The notes under the pieces: model-generated | Database searches by the model: none | What the model was told of the DNA's origin: nothing | The model's input: only the letters and a program-made list of their open reading frames with translations | From: Gammaproteobacteria bacterium | Lineage (GTDB): Bacteria > Pseudomonadota > Gammaproteobacteria > Natronospirales > JAJUFS01 | DNA: 44,121 nt | Assembly: GCA_033720895.1 (NCBI GenBank) | Contig: JAWWBS010000013.1 | Span: 1-44,121 of the forward strand | Direction of reading: 5' to 3' | Shown: positions 30,432-41,029 of the stretch, piece after piece | Position numbering within the stretch: position 1 is the first letter of the stretch | Layout of the letters: each line of letters starts with the position of its first letter | Made by a program: the position numbers and the translations under genes

Positions 30432-31973
30432 TCACGCGCTTGCATCCTTGCGCTTCGGCATGCTGAAGGCGAGCAGCAAGCAGGTCGCCCACACCACCAG
30501 GTTGCCATGACTACCGTAGGGCGAGCCTCCAGTGCGGGGCTCGATGCTCGCCATTGCGGCTGCAGTCTCGGACACCGGCATGCTCAGCAGCTTGCCGCCG
30601 TCGAATGCCAACAGGCCACTGATGCCCGTATTGGTCACCCGCACCAATGGCCGCGCGGCTTCCTTTGCTCGCATGCGCGTAATCTGGAAATGCTGCTTCG
30701 GACCAATGGACTCACCGAACCAGCCGTCGTTCGAAATATTGATGACAAAACCGGCCTCCGGCATGGCATCCATCGCCTCGCTACCAAAAACCGCTTCGTA
30801 GCAGATCAGCATCGCTGCCGATACGCCGGGCCAGAGCTCAAGCCTGTTATCGCCTTCGCCAGCTTCGAAATCGCTGTAGGGAAGGTTCATCAGGCGCAGC
30901 CATTCGCGCACCGAATCGGGAACGGGGAAATACTCTCCGAATGGCACCAGGTGGCGCTTGTGATAGAACCGCCGCTCTGCCCCTCCGATCACGACCGCGC
31001 TGTTGTAGTAGACGCCGCGCTCCCGGTCATGCACCAGAACGCCGGTTACCAGGCGCTGTTCGGGAGCAAGCATTTCATCCTCGATATGCATGAACAGCGT
31101 GTCATCGAGCTGCGAATACAGGAGTGGAATTGCCGCTTCAGGCCAGATGACCAGATCCGCGTCATGCAGCACGTCGCGCGTCAGGTCGAGATAGGTATCG
31201 ATTGTCCTCTGGCGATATTCCGGCAGCCATTTCTTGTCCTGCGGAATGTTCCCCTGCACCAGGGCCACCTTGATCGCATTGCCCGTTGGATGCGTCCACT
31301 GCACGGCCTGCAGCCAGTAGCTGGCAGAAAGGATCGCCATCATGATAGCTGCGGCTGCAGCCCGGAACTTCAGGCCGCTTGAAATGCAAAGCAACAGCGC
31401 ACCACCAAGCATCATGACAAACAGCGAAACCATGAAAACGCCGCCAACCGGCGCGAAGCCCGCCAGCCAGGTATCAAGCTGACTGTAACCCAGGCTGAAC
31501 CACGGAAAGCCGCTGAGAAACCAGCCACGCATGTATTCAAGCAATACCCAAAGGGCAGGCGCAGCCAGCAGGTAGCGGCGCCAGTTCACTCCTGCCGGCC
31601 CAGGTGCCGCAGGCCAGTATCGATTCAACAACCATGCAAAACCTGCGTAGTACGCCGCCATCAAGGCCACCAGGCAGATCATCAGGAAAACAGCCAGTAT
31701 CACGGGCGCTTTGCCATAGACATGCAGGCTGATATACAGCCAGTGCATGCCGATGCCGAACAGGCCGAAACCGAAAGCAAATCCGCGCCAGGCTGCAACC
31801 CGTGGCGACTGCCCGTCGATCAGCCATAGCAAGGCCAGCGGCAGGATCACGGCGAGAGGAAACAGGTGGAACGGCGCGAAGGCCAGGACCAGCAGCCCAC
31901 CAAGCGCAAAAGCGGCTGGCAAAGCCAGCCGCTGTTCTTTTCTCAGCGCTTCGATGAAGTGCGGCAGCCTCAA
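30432..31973 (-). CDS. lnt: Apolipoprotein N-acyltransferase
   Basis: The 513-residue Lnt adds the third acyl chain to lipoproteins in the inner membrane. Eight or so membrane helices (1-225) precede a nitrilase-fold periplasmic domain with Glu279 in LVIWPEAAIP, Lys339 in FYHKRHLVPFGEYFP and Cys391 in AAMLICYEAVFG, matching the Glu-Lys-Cys triad of E. coli. SNDGWFGESIGPKQHFQ follows. A last helix lies near the C-terminus. The start appears to be TTG at 31973, two bases after the corC stop, with AGGAG about 10 bases upstream; no ATG or GTG is nearby in frame. corC-lnt adjacency is standard. Confidence 0.95.
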   Translation of the reverse strand: MRLPHFIEALRKEQRLALPAAFALGGLLVLAFAPFHLFPLAVILPLALLWLIDGQSPRVAAWRGFAFGFGLFGIGMHWLYISLHVYGKAPVILAVFLMICLVALMAAYYAGFAWLLNRYWPAAPGPAGVNWRRYLLAAPALWVLLEYMRGWFLSGFPWFSLGYSQLDTWLAGFAPVGGVFMVSLFVMMLGGALLLCISSGLKFRAAAAAIMMAILSASYWLQAVQWTHPTGNAIKVALVQGNIPQDKKWLPEYRQRTIDTYLDLTRDVLHDADLVIWPEAAIPLLYSQLDDTLFMHIEDEMLAPEQRLVTGVLVHDRERGVYYNSAVVIGGAERRFYHKRHLVPFGEYFPVPDSVREWLRLMNLPYSDFEAGEGDNRLELWPGVSAAMLICYEAVFGSEAMDAMPEAGFVINISNDGWFGESIGPKQHFQITRMRAKEAARPLVRVTNTGISGLLAFDGGKLLSMPVSETAAAMASIEPRTGGSPYGSHGNLVVWATCLLLAFSMPKRKDASA

Positions 31974-31974
31974 G

Positions 31975-32850
31975 TCACTCGCTCTCCTGCCGCGCGATGC
32001 GCTTCACTTCCAGCAGGTGCAGGCGACGATTGTCGGCCCGCACGACCTTGAAACGGAATGGCTCGAGCTCCACCACCTCGCCGCGCTTGGGCAGGTGACC
32101 GATGGCATTCATGACCAGTCCGCCAACCGTGTCGAACTCCTGGTCGCTGAACTCGGCATCGAAGTAGTCATTGAAGTCATCGATCGGTGTCAGCGCGCGC
32201 ACCGTCCAGCGGGAGTCGTTGTGCTTGATGATGGTGGCATCTTCCTCGACGTCATGCTCGTCGTCGATCTCGCCAACGATCTGCTCGAGCACGTCCTCGA
32301 TCGTCACGAGCCCGGCAACACCGCCATACTCGTCGACCACGATGGCCATGTGATTGCGACTGCCACGGAACTCCTTCAACAGCACGTTCAAGCGTTTGGA
32401 CTCTGGAATGAACGTCGCCGGTCGCACGTACTCGCGAACATTGAAGCTGCCCGGATTTTCCACCCAGTAGCGCAACAGGTCCTTGGCCAGTACGATGCCG
32501 AGCACCTCGTCACGGCTCTCGCCAATCACGGGATAACGGGAGTGACCGGATTCGATGATGGTCGGCAGCACGGTTTCGAGCGAGCAGTCGCGCTCGACAA
32601 CAACCATTTGCGAACGCGGCACCATGACATCGCGCACCTGCATGTCCGTGACCTGCAGCACGCCTTCCAGCATGGCCAGGGCATCGGCATCGAACATTTC
32701 GCGTTGCTGGGCATCCTGCAGGACTTCGATCAGGTCGTCCCGATCGCGGGGTTCACCCGTGAATGCGCTGCCAAGGCGGCCCAGCCAGCCTTTGAGCCCG
32801 CTTTCCGGGTGATTGCTACTCGGAGGGTGATCGTCAGACATGATGGTCAT
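31975..32850 (-). CDS. corC: CorC/YbeX family CBS-domain protein
   Basis: The 291-residue cytoplasmic protein has two CBS domains ([23 protein letters not shown] and [19 protein letters not shown]), the linking [29 protein letters not shown], and a C-terminal CorC/HlyC-type domain ([24 protein letters not shown]). It is linked to magnesium and cobalt efflux in enteric bacteria. GAGGAAG precedes the ATG at 32850, which overlaps the ybeY stop as ATGA; a second ATG three codons in is possible. Confidence 0.95.
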   Translation of the reverse strand: MTIMSDDHPPSSNHPESGLKGWLGRLGSAFTGEPRDRDDLIEVLQDAQQREMFDADALAMLEGVLQVTDMQVRDVMVPRSQMVVVERDCSLETVLPTIIESGHSRYPVIGESRDEVLGIVLAKDLLRYWVENPGSFNVREYVRPATFIPESKRLNVLLKEFRGSRNHMAIVVDEYGGVAGLVTIEDVLEQIVGEIDDEHDVEEDATIIKHNDSRWTVRALTPIDDFNDYFDAEFSDQEFDTVGGLVMNAIGHLPKRGEVVELEPFRFKVVRADNRRLHLLEVKRIARQESE

Positions 32851-33326
32851 GCTTCCTCAAGATAGGGGTCTGGATAGCCTAAGCGGCCCATAATGGCGGT
32901 TTCAAGCGATTCCATGGCCTCGGCCTCGGCATCGTTCTCGTGATCATGGCCCAGCAGGTGCAGGCAACCGTGTACTACCAGGTGAGCCCAGTGGGCATCG
33001 AGCGGCTTGCCCTGCTCGCCCGCCTCGCGCGCCACCACGGGCGCACAGATGACAAGGTCACCCAGCGGCACCGATTCCAGTGCCTCGCGCACTGCCGCCG
33101 GCAGTTCGTCGATGTCTGCAGGGAAGCTCAAGACGTTGGTCGGGTAATCCTTCTGCCGGTAGGTCCTGTTCAGCTCGCGACCCTCGTCCTCGCCAACGAT
33201 GCGGATCGACAGTTCGCACCCGGCACCAAGATCCGCCAGCGCCTCGCCAGCCCAGCGCTCGAAACGGGCAGGTGTCGGCAGCGCCGCGCTCTCGACCTCC
33301 GGCTGGATCTCGAGTGCCAGGTTCAT
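32847..33326 (-). CDS. ybeY: Endoribonuclease YbeY (16S rRNA maturation)
   Basis: The 159-residue zinc-dependent RNase has the UPF0054 motif [11 protein letters not shown] at 119-129, with His119, His123 and His129 as metal ligands, and the preceding [11 protein letters not shown]. YbeY takes part in 16S 3'-end maturation and ribosome quality control. Its ATG shares one base with the phoH stop (TGATG), and its stop overlaps the corC start, so three genes in a row are translationally linked. Confidence 0.96.
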   Translation of the reverse strand: MNLALEIQPEVESAALPTPARFERWAGEALADLGAGCELSIRIVGEDEGRELNRTYRQKDYPTNVLSFPADIDELPAAVREALESVPLGDLVICAPVVAREAGEQGKPLDAHWAHLVVHGCLHLLGHDHENDAEAEAMESLETAIMGRLGYPDPYLEEA

Positions 33327-34291
33327 CAGGATTTCTCGCCGGCGTCGTATGCCTGCACGATGCGCTGCACCAGCGAATGCCTCACGACATCCTGGGCCGA
33401 GAAGAAATTGAAACTCACCCCGTCGACATCCTTCAGCACTTCGATGGCATGGCGCAGGCCTGAGACCTGGCCGCGCGGCAAGTCGACCTGGGTGACGTCA
33501 CCGGTGACCACTGCACGCGATCCGAAACCGATGCGGGTCAGGAACATTTTCATCTGCTCGATGGACGTGTTCTGTGCCTCGTCGAGAATGATGAAGGACT
33601 CGTTCAGGGTGCGGCCGCGCATGAACGCCAGTGGTGCGACCTCGATGACATGCCGCTCGATCAAGCGAGCGACCTTGTCGAAGCCCATCATTTCGTACAG
33701 CGCGTCGTACATGGGCCGCAGGTAGGGATCGACCTTCTGGCTCATGTCGCCGGGCAGGAAACCGAGCTTCTCGCCCGCTTCCACCGCCGGGCGCACCAGT
33801 ACCAGGCGTCGCACTTCGCTGCGTTCCAGCGCTTCGACAGCGCTGGCGACTGCAAGGTAGGTCTTGCCGGTGCCTGCCGGACCGATACCGAACGACAGAT
33901 CGTGATCACGAATGCTGGCCATGTAGCTGCGCTGCGAAGGACCACGCCCGCGAATCGGGCCGCGCTTGGTGTGCACGACCACGTCCGGCTGGTCGGCCGG
34001 CGCCTTGCGCTTGCCATCGACCTCGGCTTCCTGGATGGCCAGGTGCACCTGCTCGGGATCGATCTCGTCCTTGCGCGTGTCGGCGTAGAGATCCTTCAGC
34101 AGCTCTGCCGTGGTATTCGCGGCCACCGCTTCGCCGATCACGCGGAAGCTGGCACCACGGTTGCTGATCTCGACACCGAGACGTCGCTCGATCTGTCGCA
34201 GGTGCTCGTCAAAGGGACCACATAGCATGGCCAGACGCTCGTTGTCTTCGGGCGTCAGAAGGATGTCGATGGTATGCAGGGAATCAGTCAT
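33326..34291 (-). CDS. ybeZ: PhoH-family ATPase (YbeZ)
   Basis: The 321-residue protein has a KH-like N-terminal region ([20 protein letters not shown]) and a P-loop ATPase core with [13 protein letters not shown] at 137-149 and [23 protein letters not shown] as Walker B. Such PhoH-like proteins act with YbeY on RNA and ribosomes. It lies 21 bases after miaB. Length is near the usual 350, slightly shorter at the N-terminus. Confidence 0.95.
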   Translation of the reverse strand: MTDSLHTIDILLTPEDNERLAMLCGPFDEHLRQIERRLGVEISNRGASFRVIGEAVAANTTAELLKDLYADTRKDEIDPEQVHLAIQEAEVDGKRKAPADQPDVVVHTKRGPIRGRGPSQRSYMASIRDHDLSFGIGPAGTGKTYLAVASAVEALERSEVRRLVLVRPAVEAGEKLGFLPGDMSQKVDPYLRPMYDALYEMMGFDKVARLIERHVIEVAPLAFMRGRTLNESFIILDEAQNTSIEQMKMFLTRIGFGSRAVVTGDVTQVDLPRGQVSGLRHAIEVLKDVDGVSFNFFSAQDVVRHSLVQRIVQAYDAGEKS

Positions 34292-34312
34292 TGAATGCTC
34301 GAGAAGCAGGCG

Positions 34313-35659
34313 TCAGGCAGTCTGGCGAGCAGCATCGCCCACCAGTCGGCCACGCAGGGAGTTCGGCATGCGCGCGGTGATCTCGAGATCGACGAACTGG
34401 CCGATCAAGGAAGCCGGGCCGGCAAAGTTGACCCAGCGATTGTTGTCGGTGCGGCCGGCAAGTTCCTCGGCGTTCTTGGTGGACGGACGCTCGACCAGCA
34501 CGCGCTGGGTCGTGCCCACCATCTGTTCCGTGTATTCCTGGTTGAACTGGATGATGCGGCTTTGCAGGATCTTCAGGCGTTGCTGCTTGGTCTCGTGCGC
34601 GACATCGTCCTCGAAGGAGGCCGCCGGCGTGCCCGGGCGTGCCGAGTAGATGAAGCTGAAGGCCTGGTCGAATTTCACATCCTCGATCAGCTTCATGGTC
34701 TGCTCGAAGTCCTTGTCCGTCTCGCCGGGGAAACCGACGATGAAATCGGACGACAGGGAAATTCCCGGGCGCGCTTCACGCAGCTTGCGCAACTTCTGCT
34801 TGAACTCGAGCACCGTGTGACCACGCTTCATGCCGGCCAGGATGCGATCGGAACCGGACTGCACCGGCAGGTGCAGGTAACTGGCCAGTTTCGGCACGTC
34901 CCGGTATGCCTCGATCAGGCTGTCGGAAAATTCCAGCGGGTGCGACGTCGTGAAGCGAATGCGCTCGACACCATCGATCTCGGCCACGAAGCGAATCAGC
35001 AGCGCCAGGTCGCAGAGCGTGCCGTCATTCATTTCGCCGCGGTAGCCGTTGACGTTCTGGCCCAGCAAGGTGATTTCCTTGACGCCCTGCTCGGCCAGCT
35101 GGGCCACCTCGGCGATGACATCATCGAAAGGTCGGCTGACTTCCTCGCCACGGGTGTAGGGGACCACGCAGAACGTGCAGTACTTGGAGCAGCCTTCCAT
35201 GATCGACACGAAGGCAGTCGCACCTTCCGAACGCGGTGCGGGCAGGTGATCGAATTTCTCGATCTCGGGGAAACTGATATCCACGACTGATTCGCGCTTC
35301 TTGCGCACATCGTCCAGCATGACTGGCAGGCGATGAATGGTCTGCGGGCCGAACACCAGGTCCACGAACGGTGCGCGCTCGATAATGGCTTCACCCTCCT
35401 GGGAGGCCACGCAACCACCGACACCAATCACCAGGTCCGGCTTCTCGGCCTTCCAGTCCTTCCAGCGGCCCAGCTGGGAAAAGACCTTCTCCTGCGCCTT
35501 TTCGCGGATGGAGCAGGTATTCAGCAGGATGACGTCGGCAGCGGCCGGGTCATCGGTCGTTTCCAGGCCATGGGAATCCGCCAGCACGTCCAGCATCTTG
35601 GCCGAATCGTACTCGTTCATCTGGCATCCGTAGGTCTGGACGTAGAGCTTCCCGGGCAT
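34313..35659 (-). CDS. miaB: tRNA-2-methylthio-N6-dimethylallyladenosine synthase MiaB
   Basis: The 448-residue radical SAM methylthiotransferase modifies A37 of tRNAs reading UNN codons. The auxiliary 4Fe-4S cluster Cys are 12 ([11 protein letters not shown]), 49 (NTCSIREKA) and 83 (GCVASQEG); the radical SAM Cys are 157, 161 and 164 ([17 protein letters not shown]). A TRAM domain closes the protein. The open frame runs 100 codons further upstream but without homology, so ATG 35659 is chosen although its ribosome site is weak. It heads the 18-gene minus-strand block and has a candidate promoter 30-60 bases upstream. Confidence 0.96.
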   Translation of the reverse strand: MPGKLYVQTYGCQMNEYDSAKMLDVLADSHGLETTDDPAAADVILLNTCSIREKAQEKVFSQLGRWKDWKAEKPDLVIGVGGCVASQEGEAIIERAPFVDLVFGPQTIHRLPVMLDDVRKKRESVVDISFPEIEKFDHLPAPRSEGATAFVSIMEGCSKYCTFCVVPYTRGEEVSRPFDDVIAEVAQLAEQGVKEITLLGQNVNGYRGEMNDGTLCDLALLIRFVAEIDGVERIRFTTSHPLEFSDSLIEAYRDVPKLASYLHLPVQSGSDRILAGMKRGHTVLEFKQKLRKLREARPGISLSSDFIVGFPGETDKDFEQTMKLIEDVKFDQAFSFIYSARPGTPAASFEDDVAHETKQQRLKILQSRIIQFNQEYTEQMVGTTQRVLVERPSTKNAEELAGRTDNNRWVNFAGPASLIGQFVDLEITARMPNSLRGRLVGDAARQTA

Positions 35660-35689
35660 TTGCGCTAACTCGTTGAAATCAAGAGCGGA

Positions 35690-35719
35690 ATTGTAGCAAG
35701 CGGCGGGCAAGCCGGTCCA
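35690..35719 (-). promoter_or_regulatory. Candidate miaB promoter
   Basis: On the minus strand TGGACC (35719-35714) and TACAAT (35695-35690) lie 18 bases apart, with four and five matches to consensus. The box sits in the 73-base gap between the glycan locus and miaB, where separate transcription of the housekeeping block would be expected to start. No terminator for the glycan locus was seen in this gap. Confidence 0.45.
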
Positions 35720-35732
35720 TGCTGGAGAGCCC

Positions 35733-37646
35733 TTACTTGACCACCCGGAGCGAGGCCGCCTCGGCTGCAGGATCCTTGAGACGGTCCATATTGCCCGGCG
35801 GCGTGTGGAAAGTGGGTACCAGGTTCCGCAGGGCCTCGAGGCACAGGACCGGGTCGTTCTCGGCCACCGCAGACTCCATGCGCTGCAGCGCGTCATCCAG
35901 TCGTTCGGTATCCAGCCCGGCGCTTTGCGCCAGCAGCAACTTGGGATGCGCCGTGCCAACCCGATCCTCGAAATCGTAGAACAGGTCCTCGTGCATCTTC
36001 TCGCCCGGTCGCAGGCCCGTGAAGGTGATGGGAATCTCGCTGCCCGGAATCTTGCCGTACAGACGGATCATGGTCTCGGCCATGTGCAGGATGGAGACAG
36101 GCTCGCCCATGTCGAGCACGAACACTTCGCCGCCCTTGCCGGTCACGCTGGCCTGCAGGATCAGCCCGGCCGCCTCGGCGATGGTCATGAAGTAACGCGT
36201 CACCCCCGGATCGGTCACGGTCACCGGTCCACCCGCCGCGATCTGGCTCTCGAACAGGGGCACGACCGAACCGCAGGAGCCGAGCACGTTGCCAAAGCGG
36301 GTAGTGATGAACTGCGTGCCGGCAGCATTGCCGAGACTCTGGCAATACAGCTCCGCCGCCCGCTTGGTGGCACCCATGATGCTGGACGGATTGACCACCT
36401 TGTCGGTGGAAATCAGGATGAATTTCTTCACGTTGTTGCGAATGGCGCAATCGGCCACCGTGCGGGTACCGAGCACGTTGTTCCGCACGCCTTCGCAGGG
36501 ATTCTCTTCCACGATGGGCACGTGCTTGTAGGCAGCCGCGTGGAACACCATCTCGATCGCATTGCGACGCATGCAGCTGTCGACACGAGTGGCATCGATC
36601 ACGCTGCCCAGCACGGCCTGGATATCGACATCCGGGAACTGCTTCTTCAATTCGATCTCGATGCGATAGAGATTGAACTCGGCATGATCGAAAACCACCA
36701 GGCGCTTCGGCTTGCGAGCTGCCAGCTGGCGACAGAGCTCCGAGCCGACGGAACCACCACCGCCGGTGACCATGATCGAATGGCCAGAGACGACACTGTC
36801 GATGTCGGTGTCGTCGAGATTGATCGATTCGCGACCGAGCAGGTCCTCGACGGTGATCGGCCTGAGCTTGCTGGAATATCCGTGCACCGCTTCCGGCTCG
36901 CTCAAGGACGGCAAGGTCGCCACGCGCACCTTGCTTTCGATGGACAGGCTGACTATCCGGTTCAACAGCTTGGCGTTCGCACTCGGCATGGCAATGAGCA
37001 CCATGTCCGCACGATGATTCTCGGTAATTGCGGGCAACTGGTCGATCCGGCCGCGAATGCGGACGCCGTGAAGCTCCTGGCCCTGCTTGCGGGGATCGTC
37101 ATCCAGGATTGCCACCGGTCGGAACGCACCGTTGCGGCTCAGTTCGCGGACCAGGATTTCGCCAGCGCGCCCGCCGCCGACGATGACCGCCCGGGGTCGT
37201 GAATCGAAATCCAGCCGCAGACCATGATCGACAATGGCGCGATAGAACACGCGCGCACCACTGACACCTGCCAGCAGGAAGATCGGGTACAGCACCAGCA
37301 CGGTGCGAGGGATCTCGGCCATGCGGTTGTAAAGGAACAGGGCCAGGGTGGTGACCAGCACACCGCAGGCCACGGCCGAAAAAATCCGCAGGAAATCCGG
37401 AATGGACGCAAAGCGCCAGACACCGCGATAGCAACCGAAGACCAGGAAGGCGCCAGCGTGTACCGGGACCGCGACTGTCAGGAAGGCCAGGAACCCAGAC
37501 ATGTTCTGCGCCGGCACTTCGCCGAAATTGAAACGCAGCCAGTACGCAAGCACGACCGCCACCGCTGTCCACAGCAGGTCATGAGCAAAGACCACGAATC
37601 TCTTGAAATGCAGCCCCACGCAACGGCACCTTTTCAGGACCCGCAT
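35733..37646 (-). CDS. WbpM/CapD-type nucleotide-sugar 4,6-dehydratase
   Basis: The 637-residue protein has about four membrane helices (20-130), a first Rossmann-like domain ([16 protein letters not shown] at 154-168) and a catalytic SDR domain with [10 protein letters not shown] at 294-303, ISTDK at 412-416 and [10 protein letters not shown] at 421-430. Met424 and Lys428 replace the usual Tyr-x-x-x-Lys, as in WbpM and other large dehydratases. The family converts UDP-GlcNAc (or UDP-GalNAc) to the 4-keto-6-deoxy sugar at the inner membrane, a step toward QuiNAc, FucNAc or bacillosamine units. It is the last gene of the glycan locus, 17 bases after the WbpL-like gene; this pairing is typical of O-antigen loci. 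The ribosome site is not clear. Confidence 0.92.
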   Translation of the reverse strand: MRVLKRCRCVGLHFKRFVVFAHDLLWTAVAVVLAYWLRFNFGEVPAQNMSGFLAFLTVAVPVHAGAFLVFGCYRGVWRFASIPDFLRIFSAVACGVLVTTLALFLYNRMAEIPRTVLVLYPIFLLAGVSGARVFYRAIVDHGLRLDFDSRPRAVIVGGGRAGEILVRELSRNGAFRPVAILDDDPRKQGQELHGVRIRGRIDQLPAITENHRADMVLIAMPSANAKLLNRIVSLSIESKVRVATLPSLSEPEAVHGYSSKLRPITVEDLLGRESINLDDTDIDSVVSGHSIMVTGGGGSVGSELCRQLAARKPKRLVVFDHAEFNLYRIEIELKKQFPDVDIQAVLGSVIDATRVDSCMRRNAIEMVFHAAAYKHVPIVEENPCEGVRNNVLGTRTVADCAIRNNVKKFILISTDKVVNPSSIMGATKRAAELYCQSLGNAAGTQFITTRFGNVLGSCGSVVPLFESQIAAGGPVTVTDPGVTRYFMTIAEAAGLILQASVTGKGGEVFVLDMGEPVSILHMAETMIRLYGKIPGSEIPITFTGLRPGEKMHEDLFYDFEDRVGTAHPKLLLAQSAGLDTERLDDALQRMESAVAENDPVLCLEALRNLVPTFHTPPGNMDRLKDPAAEAASLRVVK

Positions 37647-37663
37647 CGCGCGGGTCGGTATTT

Positions 37664-38650
37664 CTAGACAGCCCCCCGGGGACAGCGACGGACGATGACC
37701 CCGTAAAGCACGACGTGCAATGCCACCTGCAGCCCGAGCACGAACCAGATCAGTTCATTTCGGACCCCGGAGGCCAGCCACAGGGCAAGCCCGGCATTCA
37801 CGCAAACAAGGGCAAATTCTAGCATAAGTACTTGATATACCGGCAATCCCGCCAGGCAGAGGCGCTGGTATGCATGCTCTCGATGCGCTTCCCAGATCCG
37901 CTCGCCCCGCCAGGCCCGGGCAACCAGGGTACAGCTGGCATCCACCAGGAAGGTCAGGAATGGCAGGATGACGAGGGCCGGATGGATTCCGGCCTCCAGC
38001 ACGGCATGAATGGCCAGTCCGGCCAGCAGGAAGCCGCTGGGTATCGAGCCGGCATCGCCCAGGAAAATCCGTGCTGGCGGCAGGTTCCAGGGCAGGAACC
38101 CCGCCATGGCAGCGGCCAGGATGGCCGCGACAAGCCAGCTGTTGCCGGCATCGCCTTGCCACAGCAAGACCGCCAGCGTGCTCGCGCCCACAACGCCCAT
38201 GGAGCCTGCCAGCCCGTCCATGCCATCCATGAAGTTGAAGAGATTGGTACACCAGGTCATCAGCAGGACCAGCAGGCCAAGCTGCCACCAGGCCAGCTCC
38301 ACCATCCACAGGAACAGCAGGGCAGCGCCGAGATGGACGAGCAGGCGCAACGGCGCCGAAAGATCGGCAATGTCATCCAGGACGGACAGGGACAACAGCA
38401 TCACCCAGCCGCCGATCAACATCAGCAAGCCGACGGGCGCCACGTCGACATGACCCAGGACGACGCCCGACAGCAAGGCAGCGATGCCGGCGCCGGCAAT
38501 GGCAAGACCGCCGGTGCGCGGCGTCGGCACCGAATGCAGGGAGCGATGATTCGGGACGTCGGTGATCGCCAGCCAGCCACGGGATAACACCCATGTCAGC
38601 AGGAAAGACAAGGCAAAGGCGCCAGCCAGCAACAGCATCGTGATGTCCAT
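37664..38650 (-). CDS. WbpL/WecA-type undecaprenyl-phosphate sugar-phosphate transferase
   Basis: The 328-residue integral membrane protein of the MraY/WecA superfamily has about ten helices. Conserved motifs are LSVLDDIADL with Asp92/Asp93, NLFNFMDGMDG at 136-146, FLGDAGSIPSGF with Asp199, and AHREHAYQRL at 255-264, the last typical of WbpL and TagO-like enzymes. It starts glycan assembly by moving a HexNAc-type 1-phosphate from UDP onto undecaprenyl phosphate. GGGGG lies before the ATG. It is 11 bases after the upstream glycosyltransferase gene and beside the WbpM-like dehydratase, which suggests its substrate is the 6-deoxy-HexNAc made there. Confidence 0.92.
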   Translation of the reverse strand: MDITMLLLAGAFALSFLLTWVLSRGWLAITDVPNHRSLHSVPTPRTGGLAIAGAGIAALLSGVVLGHVDVAPVGLLMLIGGWVMLLSLSVLDDIADLSAPLRLLVHLGAALLFLWMVELAWWQLGLLVLLMTWCTNLFNFMDGMDGLAGSMGVVGASTLAVLLWQGDAGNSWLVAAILAAAMAGFLPWNLPPARIFLGDAGSIPSGFLLAGLAIHAVLEAGIHPALVILPFLTFLVDASCTLVARAWRGERIWEAHREHAYQRLCLAGLPVYQVLMLEFALVCVNAGLALWLASGVRNELIWFVLGLQVALHVVLYGVIVRRCPRGAV

Positions 38651-38661
38651 CCAACCCCCGT

Positions 38662-39885
38662 TCAGGCTCGATCCGCCTTCTCATTGCGCAGGACACCGGC
38701 CAGGGCCTTTTCCAGCCGGGCGGCATGATGCTCGACCAGGAATTCGGCCTGCACGTACTCCCGACCTGCCCGGCCAAGCGCTGCCCGTTCCTCGCCAGAC
38801 CGGTCGCGCAGGTCGCGAATGGCTGCCGCGATGGCCTCTGGATGCTCGGACGGAACGCGCAAGCACGCGTCGCAATCCCGTTCCGGATGGTAGCGCGCTT
38901 CGGAACCGAACAGCACCGGCCGGGACATGGCCAGGTAGTCGAAAATCTTGTTGGCACTGACACCGTAGCGATAAACCGGCACGTCCTTGAACAGGATCAC
39001 AAAGGCGTCGGCCTCGGCCAGCACGTCATAGATCTCGGCCTTCGGCACCGCTGGCAGGAAGTGGACATTCTGCAGGCCCTCGTCAGTCGCGCGTCGCTGC
39101 AGGCGCTCTCGTTCCGGGCCCTGGCCGATGAGGCGGATTTCGATGTCATCGACACCCTGCTGCTGCAGGCAGGCCGCCGCGTCAAGCAAGGCATCGAGGT
39201 GATTGGCCAGGCCATGCGTACCGGAATACATCAGCACGAAGTTGCCATCACGAGGTGCCGGCTCGGCAAGCTCCGGCAGCCGGTACAGGGCGTTCGGGAC
39301 CCAGGCAAACGGGCATTCACGCCGGGCGACCGCGTTGATATGGCGCTCACTGCCCGGCAGGGCGGAAACGACCAGTTGCGCCCGACGATAAAGCAGCTTT
39401 TCCAGCAACCGGAAGGCCAGGATTCTCGGATCGAGGCGCGAGTACCCGCCGAGATCGATCAGGGAATCCGGCCACAGGTCCCTGATTTCCAGTACGAATG
39501 GCCGCTGCAAGCGGCGCGACAGCCACCAGGCACCCACTGCGGCAAACAATGACGGACTCGAGCCGATGACCACATCGGGCACCCGGTCCGGACGCAGGCG
39601 CGCCACCTGCCACATGAAATTCAGCATGTTGCGAATTCGTCCCAACGTGTTGCCACGGTAGGCCGGCGTCTTCAGCCACTGGAATTCGACACCCTCGACT
39701 CGCTCGCGACGACCGTCCTCGTCCGCTTGCAGGTGCGGATCGTGGCCAGCGAAATGATCATGGGATCCTGCCAGCAAGGTAACGGTGTTGCCGCGGGAAA
39801 CCAGCGCGCGCGAGTAATCAAAGGCACGTGACAACCCGGCCTGCTCTGGCTTCATGGCGTATTGATGGACATACAGGATATTCAC
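38662..39885 (-). CDS. Glycosyltransferase (GT4 type, WbuB-like)
   Basis: The 407-residue GT-B protein begins at GTG 39885 as VNILYVHQYAMKPEQAGLSR, with GGAG eight bases before it, immediately after the previous stop. The first domain has the long WbuB-like stretch PDVVIGSSPSLFAAVGAWWLSRRL and FVLEIRDLWPDSLIDLGGY; the second has MYSGTHGLANHLDALLDAA and SANKIFDYLAMSRPVLFGS, the donor-binding region of GT4 enzymes. WbuB-like enzymes transfer L-FucNAc or related sugars onto the lipid-linked acceptor. The exact sugar here is not known. It acts on the cytoplasmic side of the inner membrane. Confidence 0.9.
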   Translation of the reverse strand: MNILYVHQYAMKPEQAGLSRAFDYSRALVSRGNTVTLLAGSHDHFAGHDPHLQADEDGRRERVEGVEFQWLKTPAYRGNTLGRIRNMLNFMWQVARLRPDRVPDVVIGSSPSLFAAVGAWWLSRRLQRPFVLEIRDLWPDSLIDLGGYSRLDPRILAFRLLEKLLYRRAQLVVSALPGSERHINAVARRECPFAWVPNALYRLPELAEPAPRDGNFVLMYSGTHGLANHLDALLDAAACLQQQGVDDIEIRLIGQGPERERLQRRATDEGLQNVHFLPAVPKAEIYDVLAEADAFVILFKDVPVYRYGVSANKIFDYLAMSRPVLFGSEARYHPERDCDACLRVPSEHPEAIAAAIRDLRDRSGEERAALGRAGREYVQAEFLVEHHAARLEKALAGVLRNEKADRA

Positions 39886-39886
39886 G

Positions 39887-41029
39887 TCATCCGCTCCCGC
39901 CACCCGCGCCTTCGGCGAGCTCGTCGTACAAGGCCAGCAATGCGGACGCTTCCTGTTCCCAGCTGGCTTGTGTCTCGACATGTCGACGACCCGCCGCGCC
40001 CTGCTCGCGCAAGGCGCCGCGCTCGAGCCAGCGTGTCACCTCGGGCCAGCCCTGCGTGCCATCCTTGAGGTCGACCGCCAGGCCGGCGCCCGCAGCCTGC
40101 ACGATATCTCGCCACAAGGGGAACGCCGTGACAATGACCGGCAGGCCGGACGCCATGTATTCGAAGAGCTTGGTTGGCAAGGCACGTCGGTAATTCACCT
40201 TGTCATGCAGCAGGCACAGGCCGATACCGCCGCCGCGCAGCAGCTTCGCCACGCCCTCGCGATCCAGCTCGCCGTGGTAATCGCAAACGCCATCGCTTGT
40301 CGCTCTATCAAGCATCGCCTGGCAAGCAGGATCGACCCTGCCCGCCAGTTGCAGGCGCCGACCGGTGGCTTGCGCCAGGGAAAGCATCTCTTCTAGGCCC
40401 CGGTCGCGTGAAATGCGACCGACGTAGACAAGATCCTCGGGGACGGCAGTCGCGACCGAAAACTGCTCCAGGCGCGGGAAATTGCGGAGCGTCACGCATT
40501 GCACGGGAAGCGATGACAGGCGCTCATTGATGTCCGTCGTGGCCGTGATGACCGCATCGAAGCGCCGCATCAACAGGCGCGCCAGTGCATTGCTTGCGAA
40601 GGCCACGGGCCTGCGCAGGAATCCGGGGATCCATGGCTTGGCCAGCACCTGCAGGCCGATGTCCTCGTGCGCATCATAGATGTAACGGCAGCCCGGCAGG
40701 CGCGGCAACAGGCCGACCAGCAGCAGCTCGGGGTCGTGCAGGTGGACGATGTCGGGGCGGGTCTTGTTAATGATCTTCCTTGCCGCCAGCCACGACGTGA
40801 AGATTCGGCGCAGGCGACCCTGGCGAGCAGGAAAGGAGATTTCCTCCACGTCGACAGGTGCTGGAGAAGCGGTTTCTACCGGCCCGGGTCGACACCAGGT
40901 GACCGCATGGCCGTGCCCGGCAAGCGTCCGGATTTCCTTGTCGACAATACGAGGGTCCCGCGAAGGGTGGACACTCGAGAGAACAAGCACCTCGAGGCTC
41001 TTTGCAGCTTCAATCGATTTCGAGATCAT
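39887..41029 (-). CDS. Glycosyltransferase (GT4 type)
   Basis: A 380-residue GT-B protein from ATG 41029. It has VLVLSSVHPSRDPRIVDKEIRTL at the start, RPDIVHLHDPELLLVGLLPR, IYDAHEDIGLQV, LVYVGRISRDRGLEEMLSLA and ALPTKLFEYMASGLPVIVTA, the hallmarks of group 1 (GT4) enzymes. It probably adds one sugar of the repeat unit. The start is ambiguous: ATG 41029 overlaps the end of the ABC-like gene by 20 bases, ATG 41044 is five codons earlier, and neither has a strong ribosome site. The frame stays open further upstream inside the ABC-like gene, but without GT homology. Confidence 0.88.
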   Translation of the reverse strand: MISKSIEAAKSLEVLVLSSVHPSRDPRIVDKEIRTLAGHGHAVTWCRPGPVETASPAPVDVEEISFPARQGRLRRIFTSWLAARKIINKTRPDIVHLHDPELLLVGLLPRLPGCRYIYDAHEDIGLQVLAKPWIPGFLRRPVAFASNALARLLMRRFDAVITATTDINERLSSLPVQCVTLRNFPRLEQFSVATAVPEDLVYVGRISRDRGLEEMLSLAQATGRRLQLAGRVDPACQAMLDRATSDGVCDYHGELDREGVAKLLRGGGIGLCLLHDKVNYRRALPTKLFEYMASGLPVIVTAFPLWRDIVQAAGAGLAVDLKDGTQGWPEVTRWLERGALREQGAAGRRHVETQASWEQEASALLALYDELAEGAGGGSG

